Source: JAKRSD01 sp964473995
GTDB taxonomy: Bacteria > Bacteroidota > Bacteroidia > CAIKAF01
Direction of reading: 5' to 3'
Assembly: GCA_964473995.1 (NCBI GenBank)
Contig: CAYYRB010000016.1
Span: 1 to 44,113, forward strand
Length of the DNA stretch: 44,113 bases
Below the pieces are notes generated by a model that did no database searches, had not been told where the DNA came from, and saw only the letters and a list, made by a program, of their open reading frames with translations. This document shows, one piece after another, positions 9,033 through 17,480 of this stretch; the stretch's first letter is position 1, and each line of letters starts with the position of its first letter. The translations under genes and the position numbers were made by a program.

Positions 9033-10072
9033 AGCAATTCCCCCGGGTATTTTTCCCGGTGAATGCTGACCGCAGTTTCGTAAAGCATTCTTTTCAGCTC
9101 TTCCACATTTTCTTTTTCGACCGCTGAAATAAACACGCAGGGTGTGTTTTCTGCGGCCATGTAGGATTTTTTCAATTCGTCTAACGAGCTTTTTTGATTT
9201 TCCCCGTCGAGCTCATAGTCTTCCTGCTGTTTGTTTTCGTAGGCGTCTATCTTGTTGAAAACCAGAATTACGGGCTTGTCCAAAGCATGTATTTCCTCCA
9301 GTGTTTTTTTTACCACTTGGATATGGTCTTCAAAATGGGGATGTGAAATATCCACTACATGGAGAAGGATATCGGCTTCACGCACTTCGTCCAGGGTACT
9401 TTTGAACGATTCAATCAGCCGTGTGGGTAATTTCCGGATAAAGCCCACTGTATCTGAAAGCAGGAAGGGCAGATTTTCAATCGTTACTTTGCGCACGGTG
9501 GTATCCAGAGTGGCAAACAACTTATTGTCGGCATATACTTCGCTTTTGGACATCAGCCGCATCAGCGTACTTTTACCTACGTTGGTATAGCCCACCAGGG
9601 CCACTCTCACCAAATTCCCCCGGCTTTTTCGCTGTGTGGCCATCACACGGTCTATCGTTTTCAATTTTTCCCGCAGCAGCGAAATGGTATGCTGTATGGC
9701 TCTTCGGTCACTTTCAATCTGGCTTTCTCCGGGACCGCGCATCCCGATTCCTCCTTTTTGACGCTCNNNNNNNNNNNNNNNNNNNNNNNNNNNNNNNNNN
9801 NNNNNNNNNNNNNNNNNNNNNNNNNNNNNNNNNNNNNNNNNNNNNNNNNNNNNNNNNNNNNNNNNNACAAAGGTTGCAGAATGTGGCCTGTCCAGCTTTT
9901 GTACGAATCGGCGTACGGTTTCACCACCTGCCGTCATCACCAAAAAGGCCAGCTCGTCCAGATATTCATTCAGCTTACGTTCCGGCTGTCCGGGAAGAAT
10001 AAGGCCTACCAATACGGCACGTTCCGTTTTTTTGAGGCCTGCGGTTAATTTACTTTTTAAGTCGGGTTTCAA
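9026..10072 (-). CDS. hflX: GTPase HflX, interrupted by a gap
   Basis: HflX is a ribosome-associated GTPase that splits or rescues stalled 70S ribosomes under stress. The N-terminal domain begins ERAVLVGL. After the gap come the conserved GGIGMRGPGES block, P-loop GYTNVGKST, SDTVGFIRKLP (switch II) and NKID (G4). The 100-N gap removes the segment between RPHSATF and ERQKGG. Intact family members have roughly 80-90 residues there, so about 250 bases are probably missing. The only available start is a TTG at 10072, just after an in-frame TAG, which makes the gene overlap the upstream cytochrome c by 23 bases. Confidence 0.92.
   Translation of the reverse strand: MKPDLKSKLTAGLKKTERAVLVGLILPGQPERKLNEYLDELAFLVMTAGGETVRRFVQKLDRPHSATFXXXXXXXXXXXXXXXXXXXXXXXXXXXXXXXXXXERQKGGIGMRGPGESQIESDRRAIQHTISLLREKLKTIDRVMATQRKSRGNLVRVALVGYTNVGKSTLMRLMSKSEVYADNKLFATLDTTVRKVTIENLPFLLSDTVGFIRKLPTRLIESFKSTLDEVREADILLHVVDISHPHFEDHIQVVKKTLEEIHALDKPVILVFNKIDAYENKQQEDYELDGENQKSSLDELKKSYMAAENTPCVFISAVEKENVEELKRMLYETAVSIHREKYPGELLY
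9767..9866. other. Assembly gap (100 N) inside hflX
   Basis: Exactly 100 N. Comparison with the conserved HflX N-terminal domain suggests the true missing sequence is longer, roughly 250 bases (estimate from family knowledge). Confidence 0.97.
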
Positions 10073-10376
10073 TATACTGGGCTACGTTTTTAATTTCATC
10101 ATCCGAAAGAATATCCCGATAGGAAGGCATAATTCCCCCTGAAGATCCATTGGTGATGATGGGAATCATTTCAGCAGAACTGAGGTTGGTTTTTGATAGA
10201 CTTTTGGCACCGGAAAGACCAAGGTTTCCGTCATCTCCGTGACACCTTACACATTGTTTTTCATAGGTTTCCTGACCGATGGCTTTTGAGACTGATTTTT
10301 TTTCACCGCCGTTTCCGCAGGAAAATAAAAAACCTGCAGATAAAAAAATGCCAAATAGAAATTTGTTCGTTTTCAT
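10050..10376 (-). CDS. Class I cytochrome c lipoprotein
   Basis: A 108-residue protein with a hydrophobic leader ending in LFSCG, a lipobox that would anchor it on the periplasmic face of a membrane. One haem-binding motif, CVRCH (about residues 42-46), and a probable axial Met in GGIMPSYRD (about 83-91) define a small monohaem c-type cytochrome. It likely shuttles electrons in the respiratory chain. It lies 7 bases downstream of a small membrane protein gene and overlaps the start of hflX, so the three genes probably form one minus-strand transcript. Confidence 0.9.
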   Translation of the reverse strand: MKTNKFLFGIFLSAGFLFSCGNGGEKKSVSKAIGQETYEKQCVRCHGDDGNLGLSGAKSLSKTNLSSAEMIPIITNGSSGGIMPSYRDILSDDEIKNVAQYIETRLKK

Positions 10377-10383
10377 CGATTTA

Positions 10384-10809
10384 TCAGAACCAAGATTTAT
10401 GCCATGGAATTCCGGCCAATATTAATACGAAGGCAAAAAGATACATCATGCCGGTGCGTTTAAATTTTTGGGGACTGTGCGCGGCACGTTTTCCCCATGA
10501 ATAACCAACGGTTATCAAAATACCTGCCAAAAGCATCATGGAGATGTGCTCCACGGCTAAAAAACGCCTTTCCGTGCTTTCCATGATTTCTTTCATAGTG
10601 AATTGGTCAAACATGGGCAATACGTTGCTGATGTATAAAATGATTCCCAGTATAATTTGCAGGTGGACGATTCCTAACGTAGCGGCAAAAAGCCCCTTTT
10701 TATAATGCCGTCCTTTACGCCAACCCAAATAGGCGGTGATGATGGAGCTTAAGATAAGGATAAGCACTACCCAACGGTTGTAAAAGTGAATGTCTTTGAT
10801 GATCAGCAT
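10384..10809 (-). CDS. Four-helix membrane protein, cytochrome-b-like
   Basis: A 141-residue protein with four predicted membrane segments (about residues 12-30, 41-62, 89-105 and 120-137). Conserved-looking His residues lie in or next to membrane segments (VHLQIILGI, VEHISMML), a pattern like small Bacteroidota proteins annotated as cytochrome b-like. I cannot prove haem binding. The adjacent cytochrome c lipoprotein, 7 bases downstream, supports a membrane electron-transfer role. Confidence 0.7.
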   Translation of the reverse strand: MLIIKDIHFYNRWVVLILILSSIITAYLGWRKGRHYKKGLFAATLGIVHLQIILGIILYISNVLPMFDQFTMKEIMESTERRFLAVEHISMMLLAGILITVGYSWGKRAAHSPQKFKRTGMMYLFAFVLILAGIPWHKSWF

Positions 10810-10901
10810 AGGTTTTGAATTTCTTGGTCAAAGGTCATAAATAATTGCCAAACGGGAGTGGCTATTCCATGTAAATTGATTTATTTCACGCAAGATTTAT
10901 C

Positions 10902-13900
10902 ATGAAAAAAAAACCGATCTATCCGATAGGCCTGTTTCTCGTTCTTCAGTGCGCGGGGTTCTTTGCTTCAGGCCAAGGCACGTTTCCGGTAAACGGAACC
11001 CAAAGTGAGGACGGCACCGTATATGCCATCAAAAATGTACGATTGTTTATAGAACCCGGCAAGGTGGAAGAAGATGCCGTGCTGGTTTATTCCCGCGGGA
11101 AAATTCTTGCCTCCGGCAAGGACAAACCCATTCCCTCAAATGCGCTGGTGATGGATGGAAAGGGGCGGTTTGTCTATCCTTCCTTTATTGACTTGTTTTC
11201 TGACTACGGCATCAAAGTGGGCAGCGCACCCAAAAAAGCCGTTTCTTCTTCCTACGAAAGTTCCCGAACGGGAGCCTACGCATGGAATGATGCCATAAAA
11301 TCGGAGAGGAGGGCAGCTGATTATTTTGAACCGGATAAAGAAAAAGCGACAGAGCTCAGAAAACTCGGCTTTGGCGCCGTGGTTACCCAAATTCCTGACG
11401 GCGTCTTCCGCGGTACGGCTTCATTGGTTACCTTGGGAAAACAGAGTGCCAATCAGGAATTATTGAGTCATGAGGTCACATGGGCAGGATCACTGAATAA
11501 AGGCACATCAACCCAAAATTATCCTTCTTCGTTAACGGGCACGATTGCCCTAATCCGCCAAACGCTTTATGATGCGGGCTGGTATGCCAAAAGCGGCCTT
11601 GAAAAAGAGCGCAATCTTTCGCTCGAAGCTTTGGCGCGCGCCAAAAATCTGATTTGGCTGTTTGAAGGGCGTGAAAAATATGATGTACTCCGTCTGGCAT
11701 CCATAGCCAAAGAATTCGGTCTGGATATGGTGGTTCGTGGAAACGGGGACGAATACCAGCGTGCGGAATGGATTAAAAAAGCCGGCCTGAAGGTGGCTAT
11801 TCCGCTGCTTCAGCCTCAGGCTCCCGATGTGCGTGATCCGTACGATGCCATGCGGGTTTCGCTGAGCGAATTAAAACATTGGGAAAATGCCCCGTTTAAT
11901 GCATTTTTTCTACATCAAAACCAGGTGCCTCTTGCGATAACTCTCTCGGGAATGAAAGAGAAAGAGCGGGAAAAATTTTGGGAGAGGTTGCGTCTTCTGC
12001 CTCAAACCGGGCTTTCTCAGGAGGCGGTGTTGGCTGCACTTACTACTACTCCTGCATCCTGGATTAACTATTCCGCCCCATTGGGAACGTTAAAACCGGG
12101 CGCTCCTGCCAACTTTTTCATGAGTACGGGAGATATCTTCCGCGACTCATCCGTGGTTCTCACTCACTGGATACATGGGGAGAGCCACACCGTGAATGAA
12201 TTGCCCGCCCTTGATTTACGGGGGAGATTCCTGCTTAAACTTCCCCGAGGACCCGAATTACAGGTGAAGGTAATCGGTTCCGCCGCTTCCCCCAAAGGAG
12301 AATTTTTTGAAAAAGAAGGCGAAAAATGGAAAAGCACCTTTGCCTTGCAGGGTAACCGCCTTGTGTTTACCTTGAAGAAAAAGGAAACCGATTCGCTCAT
12401 GCGCTTTGAAGGATTTGCCTTTCCCGACCGCTGGGAAGGTTCGGGCATACATGCCGATGGATCTTCGTTTGTCTGGAAGGTGGTTCCCTCACCGGCTTCT
12501 GCTTCCGATACGCTGAAAAAGGAGGAAAAGACGGAATCGTTTCGTAAGCCGGGCACGGTTTGGTTTCCGCAAAATGCTTATGGATTCCAGCAATTGCCCG
12601 AGGGGCGGATCTGGCTCTTGAAAAATGCCACCCTATGGACGGGAGAGGAGCAAGGCATTCTGAGTGGTCAGGATATCCTCCTTGTGAATGGAAAAATTGC
12701 CAAAATCGGAAAGAACGTAAGTGCACCCAAAGATGCCGAGGTGCTGGACTGTACGGGACTTCATGTAACGGCCGGTATCGTGGATGAGCACTCGCACATA
12801 GGCCTTACCCGCGGGGTGAACGAGGGTGGCACCAACAATTCAGCCGAAGTAAGGATGGGTGATGTCATCAATGCGGATGATATGAATATTTACCGACACC
12901 TCGCGGGCGGTGTTACAACGGTGCAGCAGCTTCACGGATCGGCCAATCCCATAGGTGGTCAATCCTCCATCATTAAAATGCGATGGGGCCGGAGTCCCGA
13001 GGAAATGAAATTTGAAGGGGCGGCGGGATTCATCAAGTTTGCTTTAGGTGAAAACGTGAAACAGAGCAACTGGGGAGAAGGTTGGCGCTATCCACAGACA
13101 CGCCTCGGGGTGGAAGCCTTCTTCATCGATCAGTTCTTAAAAGCCAAAGAATACCGGGAACAGCGCAAAAAATACGGGGATGCTATCCGCCGTGATTTGC
13201 GTTTGGAAACGCTCCTCGAAATTTTGGACGGAAAGCGGTTCATCTCATGCCACAGTTATGTGCAGAGTGAAATCAACATGCTTATGAAAGTGGCCGATTC
13301 CATCGGTTTTAAAGTGAACACGTTTACCCACATTTTGGAAGGGTATAAGGTGGCCGATAAAATGAAAGTGCACGGGGCAAGTGCATCTACCTTTTCCGAC
13401 TGGTGGGCCTATAAATTTGAGGTGAATGATGCCATTCCCTACAATGCTGCCATTCTTCATAACATGGGCGTGAATACGGGTATTAATTCTGATGATGCTG
13501 AAATGGCGCGTCGTTTGAATCAGGAGGCAGCAAAGGCCGTTAAGTATGGTGGCGTATCCCAGGAGGATGCCTGGAATATGGTGACGTTAAATCCTGCTCG
13601 CATGCTGCATATTGATCATAAGGTAGGCAGCCTGAAGGAAGGGAAGGATGCGGATATTGTGCTTTGGTCTGCCAATCCGCTGAGTATTTACGCCAGGGCG
13701 GAAAAAACCTGGGTGGACGGCGTGCTCTATTTTGACCGCACAGCCGATGCCGCCCAAAGGGTGGCGGCTCAACATGAACGGTTCCGAATTATCCATTTGA
13801 TGCTTAAAGAGCCTGAGGTGAAATCAGGACAGGCTCCCAAACCCATCGAAAAGAAAGAACATTTATATCACTGTGACGATCTGGAACAAGATGGCGACCA

Positions 13901-13904
13901 CTAA
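10902..13904 (+). CDS. Secreted two-domain amidohydrolase
   Basis: A 1000-residue protein starting with a signal peptide (MKKKPIYPIGLFLVLQCAGF, cleavage near ASGQ). It contains two amidohydrolase-superfamily halves. The N-terminal half (about residues 35-450) keeps the composite-domain fold signature but has FIDLFSDYG where the metal-binding HxH should be, so it looks catalytically dead. The C-terminal half (about 570-980) is complete: DEHSHIG (HxH, about 627), CHSY (about 781), THILEGYK (about 808) and NSDDAE (about 862), followed by the typical LNPAR.L.ID...GSLKEGKDAD closing motif. The substrate cannot be told from sequence; imidazolonepropionase-like cyclic-amide or dipeptide hydrolases are the nearest type. 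A second amidohydrolase-fold gene follows after 10 bases. Confidence 0.9.
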   Translation: MKKKPIYPIGLFLVLQCAGFFASGQGTFPVNGTQSEDGTVYAIKNVRLFIEPGKVEEDAVLVYSRGKILASGKDKPIPSNALVMDGKGRFVYPSFIDLFSDYGIKVGSAPKKAVSSSYESSRTGAYAWNDAIKSERRAADYFEPDKEKATELRKLGFGAVVTQIPDGVFRGTASLVTLGKQSANQELLSHEVTWAGSLNKGTSTQNYPSSLTGTIALIRQTLYDAGWYAKSGLEKERNLSLEALARAKNLIWLFEGREKYDVLRLASIAKEFGLDMVVRGNGDEYQRAEWIKKAGLKVAIPLLQPQAPDVRDPYDAMRVSLSELKHWENAPFNAFFLHQNQVPLAITLSGMKEKEREKFWERLRLLPQTGLSQEAVLAALTTTPASWINYSAPLGTLKPGAPANFFMSTGDIFRDSSVVLTHWIHGESHTVNELPALDLRGRFLLKLPRGPELQVKVIGSAASPKGEFFEKEGEKWKSTFALQGNRLVFTLKKKETDSLMRFEGFAFPDRWEGSGIHADGSSFVWKVVPSPASASDTLKKEEKTESFRKPGTVWFPQNAYGFQQLPEGRIWLLKNATLWTGEEQGILSGQDILLVNGKIAKIGKNVSAPKDAEVLDCTGLHVTAGIVDEHSHIGLTRGVNEGGTNNSAEVRMGDVINADDMNIYRHLAGGVTTVQQLHGSANPIGGQSSIIKMRWGRSPEEMKFEGAAGFIKFALGENVKQSNWGEGWRYPQTRLGVEAFFIDQFLKAKEYREQRKKYGDAIRRDLRLETLLEILDGKRFISCHSYVQSEINMLMKVADSIGFKVNTFTHILEGYKVADKMKVHGASASTFSDWWAYKFEVNDAIPYNAAILHNMGVNTGINSDDAEMARRLNQEAAKAVKYGGVSQEDAWNMVTLNPARMLHIDHKVGSLKEGKDADIVLWSANPLSIYARAEKTWVDGVLYFDRTADAAQRVAAQHERFRIIHLMLKEPEVKSGQAPKPIEKKEHLYHCDDLEQDGDH

Positions 13905-13914
13905 ATTTTACTTT

Positions 13915-15201
13915 ATGAAACAATTGCTTTTTTTTCTTTTTTGTCTGATTTACGTATTGCCTTTCCGGGCCCAGATTCCCGTGCCTGCTTCTAAAACGTC
14001 CGTTTCCTTTATCATTCGGGACGCGATGGTTCATGTGGGCGATGGAACAGTTTATCCTAAAGGATTTGTGGGTTTCCGGGACGGGAAAATAATCGAGGTG
14101 GGCGAGGGGAGTCCGAAATTCAACTACGATTCCCTCATCCCGGCCGCCGGAAAACACGTCTATCCCGGTTTTATTCTTCCCGACAACACCTTGGGCTTAA
14201 CCGAAATAGATGCAGTTAGGGCATCGCTGGACTTTGCGGAAACGGGTATGATAAACCCCGAAGTACGCACGCTCATCGGGTTTAATCCCGAGAGTAAAAT
14301 CATACCTACGGTGCGCACCAACGGGGTGTTAATTACCCAAGCCACGCCGCGCGGCGGACTTATCTCAGGAACATCCTCTGTTTTTGTGCTTGACGGATGG
14401 AATTGGGAAGACGCGGTACTGAAAGCGGATGACGGTATCTGGCTCAACTGGCCACAGGAGAGAGTTGCCACCGGCTGGTGGGCCGAGCCGGGCGAAGATG
14501 AGGTGAATAAAAAACGCAGGGATGATTTAGATAATCTGTCATTGCTTCTAAAACGGGCATCAACCTTTGGCGGTGAATTTGTGGATTTGAAGCTGAGCGC
14601 TCTGAAAGGACTTTTTACAGGCGAAAATCGGCTTTACGTGAATGTGAGCCGCGCCAAAGAAATAAAGGAAAGTGTGTTGTTTTTTAAGGAATTGGGCGTA
14701 AAGCATGTGGTGGTTTGCGGGGGCGAAGAAAGCCACCTCGTAGCTGATTTTTTGAAGAAGGAAGACATTCCTGTATTATTGAGCCGCTTGCACAGTCTGC
14801 CCTACAGAAACGAAGATCACTATGATTTGCCTTATGAATTACCCTTTTTACTTCATAAAGCCGGGGTTTTGTTCGGTTTTTCTTATGGGGGTGACATGGA
14901 AGCAATGGGTAGCCGAAATCTCCCTTTTCTTGCGGGTACGGCCGTTCGTTTGGGATTGACTCCGGAACAGGCCCTTTCGGCCATAACCCTCAATACGGCC
15001 AAAATTTTGGGTATTGATGCGCGTTGCGGAAGTTTGGAAGCGGGCAAGGAGGCTACTTTGTTTATCTCCACGGGCGATGCGTTGGATATACTCACGAATC
15101 AGGTAGAAACGGCATTTATACGGGGAAGGCGTATATCACTCAGTAATCATCAGCAGGATTTATACCTCAGGTATTTAGATAAGTATGGGCTGAAGCCCTA
15201 A
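13915..15201 (+). CDS. Amidohydrolase-fold secreted protein lacking the metal site
   Basis: A 428-residue protein. The ATG at 13915 is chosen because it opens a signal peptide (MKQLLFFLFCLIYVLPFRAQ); an ATG at 13891 is possible. The fold is recognisable from the N-terminal V.DGTVYPKG / GKIIEVGEG strand region and the C-terminal ITLNTAKILGIDARCGSLE block. However, YPGFILPDNTLG replaces the HxH metal motif and no later metal His or Asp motif is evident. It resembles the dead N-terminal half of the upstream protein and probably acts as a non-catalytic partner or binding subunit (inference). It is co-oriented and 10 bases downstream, so likely co-transcribed. Confidence 0.85.
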   Translation: MKQLLFFLFCLIYVLPFRAQIPVPASKTSVSFIIRDAMVHVGDGTVYPKGFVGFRDGKIIEVGEGSPKFNYDSLIPAAGKHVYPGFILPDNTLGLTEIDAVRASLDFAETGMINPEVRTLIGFNPESKIIPTVRTNGVLITQATPRGGLISGTSSVFVLDGWNWEDAVLKADDGIWLNWPQERVATGWWAEPGEDEVNKKRRDDLDNLSLLLKRASTFGGEFVDLKLSALKGLFTGENRLYVNVSRAKEIKESVLFFKELGVKHVVVCGGEESHLVADFLKKEDIPVLLSRLHSLPYRNEDHYDLPYELPFLLHKAGVLFGFSYGGDMEAMGSRNLPFLAGTAVRLGLTPEQALSAITLNTAKILGIDARCGSLEAGKEATLFISTGDALDILTNQVETAFIRGRRISLSNHQQDLYLRYLDKYGLKP

Positions 15202-15462
15202 TGTTCCGTGGTTTTTACCGGAAACAGACCTCAGGCTGTTCCGCAGTCATAAGTCCATGATATAATCGCACATGGCATCATGTCAGGATTTTTCGTTCGG
15301 GCATTTACGATACCTTAATTTTCCGTGTTGGGGAGCGTTATTTGGAAATAAGCCTTGTAGCGGGAAGTCGCTCTTGATAAAAGGCTTCCTTTTCGGCTCA
15401 CTGCGTAACCCTTTGCCTTTTTTCTTTCTGATAGTGCGAAGAAAGGTTGGATAATGAAGGAA
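15202..15462. other. Stretch without recognisable gene
   Basis: No reading frame here has recognisable family motifs on either strand. It lies directly downstream (minus-strand sense) of the decayed mbnP/mbnH remains and may be further eroded sequence, but I could not identify a parent gene. Confidence 0.5.
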
Positions 15463-15707
15463 TCACCTGATAAGAATAAACCGCCTGTCATATAGAAACG
15501 TTTTGTCTGTCAGGGTTTTCAGGGAAGCAATTAATTCCACTTTTTCCGATTCCGTTAATTTTCCGATCCTTCTTAGGTCAGGATCGCTCAGAGAGTCTTC
15601 GGCATAAAGGCTAACAAAGTGATTGAGCACATGGCTCAGCCGTCCATATACGGAAATGTGAATTCCACATTTCGTAGACCGGGAACCTTGAATACAGATT
15701 CATCTTT
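15463..15707 (-). pseudogene. C-terminal remnant of a MauG/MbnH-type diheme cytochrome c peroxidase
   Basis: Reading the minus strand in two frames recovers the family's C-terminus. The first frame gives VFKVPGLRNVEFTFPYMDG, matching the usual FK.PSLRNV..T.PYMHDG with the His of MHDG lost. It runs into a stop. After a frame change the match resumes with LSHVLNHF, LTESEKVELIASLKTLTDK and FLYDRRF, the standard end of such peroxidases, then a stop at 15463. The N-terminal haem domains are missing. The remnant begins at about 15707, exactly where the MbnP remnant ends, implying an internal deletion that fused the two genes. In intact loci this enzyme partners an MbnP protein. Confidence 0.75.
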
Positions 15708-16152
15708 CTCCTAATTTCAAGAAAATATATCTGGTATTCCAACTCCAAAACGTCCCGTTCAGGGGGGCAAGCGCACCCGATTGAGCTCCCCGGGTAATTG
15801 CGCAAACTGTCTACCCCCAGAATGAAGCTGATGGCATCATATTCACCCGCCGGAGTGTTTTCCAGAGAAACGGTTTTGGAGGCATTGTCCTCTTCATCAT
15901 TCAAAAAATACTCGTCCACCAAAAATTCTTTCCGTCTGTTTTTCTAAGTCTGATTTGTCCTGAATAGTATTTGAATTTAGAAACGGTGTAGGTCTGTCCT
16001 AGGCCCTTTAAATAAGTAACGATGTCTAATTTAATTATTTCGTGGTTTATAACATGCCCGAATTGAATCAGCAGATTCGCTGTCTTTTTTGCAGCCGGCT
16101 GCATGAGTCTGAAGGATATCTATCCCGAGATCAGAATAAAAAACAGCTTCAT
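15708..16152 (-). pseudogene. Frameshifted remnant of an MbnP-like copper-binding lipoprotein
   Basis: Pieces in successive minus-strand frames line up as one MbnP-family protein. An ATG at 16152 gives MKLFFILISG, then stop. A second frame gives a lipobox and start of the mature protein (THAAGCKKDSES). A third gives KLDIVTYLKGLGQTYTVSKF and KYYSGQIRLRKTDGK. A fourth gives VDEYFLNDEED, TPAGEYDAISFILGVDSLRN. A fifth gives SGALAPLNGTFWSWNT and YIFLKLGE. GVDSLRN, GALxPxNGxFWxWN and FKYYxSxIRL are hallmarks of the MbnP family. At least four separate frame changes and loss of the C-terminal half show decay rather than one sequencing error. Confidence 0.78.
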
Positions 16153-16372
16153 TTAGTTTCGATAAAATTCGCGGTAAAAAAATTTACGGCGGTGAATGGC
16201 GGACAATAATGGATTACCGGCTCCGACATGATTGCATAGCCCGCATGGGATTCCAACATTCTGTTTTGTGGCATTTTCATCATTACGTTTATTCATCCAC
16301 GTTATACAATTAGGTATAAATGACAGAATACATCAATTTTAGAAAAAATGATTCGAACAAAAGCATGAAAAT

Positions 16373-16405
16373 AAAAACCCCGAACCGGAATCGGATCGGG
16401 GCTTT
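16373..16405 (-). terminator. Rho-independent terminator of the DUF4476 gene
   Basis: On the minus strand, 20 bases past the stop at 16424, AGCCCCGA and TCGGGG form a 6-bp GC-rich stem around a 12-base loop that can itself pair partly, followed by a T run (GGGGTTTTTAT). Position and shape fit an intrinsic terminator. Confidence 0.8.
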
Positions 16406-16423
16406 CAATCAGGTGATTATGTT

Positions 16424-17392
16424 TTAGCGGGTACCGCTGATGTAGGAATTCAATTCTTCCGTGCTGGAGCTGAATGAAAATACATCGTTGATGATGAAAT
16501 AACGGTTTCTCTCCGTACAACGGGCATAAGCGAATTTCGCAAATTCCAGTTTTGATTCTTCAAACGAGAAAAGCTGGCAGATGTCTTTTACCTGCTGCGC
16601 CGAAAAGCAATTGGAACCGGCCACGTTTTTCGCGGTGCTGAGTTTGGTATCTTCAAATGATTGCCCGCGGATCGTATTTTTTGCCGCCTCAAAATCGCGC
16701 GTATTCATCGGTGAAATACAGCCTTGGTTTTGCTGTTGTGCCACCGGTGTATTTACCACGGTTCCTCCCTGATTGGTGGAAGTAGTGGTTGTGGTAGTAG
16801 TCGTCGTCATCGTGGCACCACCCATGTTCATGCCAATGCCTACATTCATGTTGATGGACTCGCCGGTGATCGGATCTACCGCATTCACATTCATTCCAAT
16901 TCCACCCGGCGTGCCCATTGTGGTTGTAGTGCTTGTCGTTGTTACGGAACTGCCGACAAAAACAGAATTATTTACTGTTTCCGAAGAGCGGAAACTGACC
17001 ACCTGCATATCTGCGGGAACGGTATTGCTGTTGAATGTTTGCGGCTGCACAGGCTCTGCGGAGAAGAAATTCATCACATACGCGCCCTTGTTATTTTTCT
17101 TAATCCGATAGGCGGCCACTGTGGGATTACCATCCGCATCCTGTGTGAAGATATTCTTATCTATCGGGGGAATGGCATTGTTCTCAAACATCACCTTCAC
17201 TTTGTAATTGGGAAATGTAAGCCCATCCACCATTACGTTTGTCAAAGGCCGGTCGTTTTGTTTGATGCCGTTTACCACAAGATAAAATGGATTTCCATCC
17301 TCAGAAAAAACAGTGATTCGTGATGGGAGCTGCGCACTTACCGTTGAAATAAAGAGACAGGCTGCGGCTAAAGCAGAATACATTCTTTTCAT
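16424..17392 (-). CDS. Secreted DUF4476 protein with Thr-rich linker
   Basis: A 322-residue exported protein: signal peptide MKRMYSALAAACLFISTVSA. Residues about 20-140 form a beta-rich N-terminal region (ITVFSEDGNPFYLVVNGIKQ). A low-complexity linker (about 150-215) is rich in Thr, Gly, Met and Asn, including two polythreonine tracts. The C-terminal 100 residues match DUF4476: an invariant-looking Cys, NCFSAQQVKDICQLFSFE, ESKLEFAKFAY and YFIINDVFSF. The domain is common in Bacteroidota and its function is unknown. It has its own -7 box at 17437-17444 and a terminator, so it is a single-gene unit. Confidence 0.9.
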   Translation of the reverse strand: MKRMYSALAAACLFISTVSAQLPSRITVFSEDGNPFYLVVNGIKQNDRPLTNVMVDGLTFPNYKVKVMFENNAIPPIDKNIFTQDADGNPTVAAYRIKKNNKGAYVMNFFSAEPVQPQTFNSNTVPADMQVVSFRSSETVNNSVFVGSSVTTTSTTTTMGTPGGIGMNVNAVDPITGESINMNVGIGMNMGGATMTTTTTTTTTSTNQGGTVVNTPVAQQQNQGCISPMNTRDFEAAKNTIRGQSFEDTKLSTAKNVAGSNCFSAQQVKDICQLFSFEESKLEFAKFAYARCTERNRYFIINDVFSFSSSTEELNSYISGTR

Positions 17393-17436
17393 TTAATTTG
17401 TGTTTTATTTTTTTAAATTTAAATCGATTAAAAGTC

Positions 17437-17444
17437 CAAATATA
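17437..17444 (-). promoter_or_regulatory. -7 box of the DUF4476 gene
   Basis: Minus-strand TATATTTG matches the Bacteroidota consensus TAnnTTTG, 44 bases upstream of the DUF4476 start codon. No good TTTG -33 element is visible. Confidence 0.55.
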
Positions 17445-17480
17445 TAGAAATAAAAGGGCTTAACGTAATATTAACACCCC

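Noticed and set aside
15272..15454. A 60-residue plus-strand frame downstream of the second amidohydrolase
   Set aside because: No motif or signal, low complexity (Phe/Leu-rich), and it lies beside decayed sequence; treated as chance.
16724..17323. A 199-residue open frame on the plus strand opposite the DUF4476 gene, plus a Val-rich hydrophobic frame at 16773-17111
   Set aside because: Both are antisense shadows of a clear signal-peptide/DUF4476 protein; the Val-rich stretch is the complement of the polythreonine tract.
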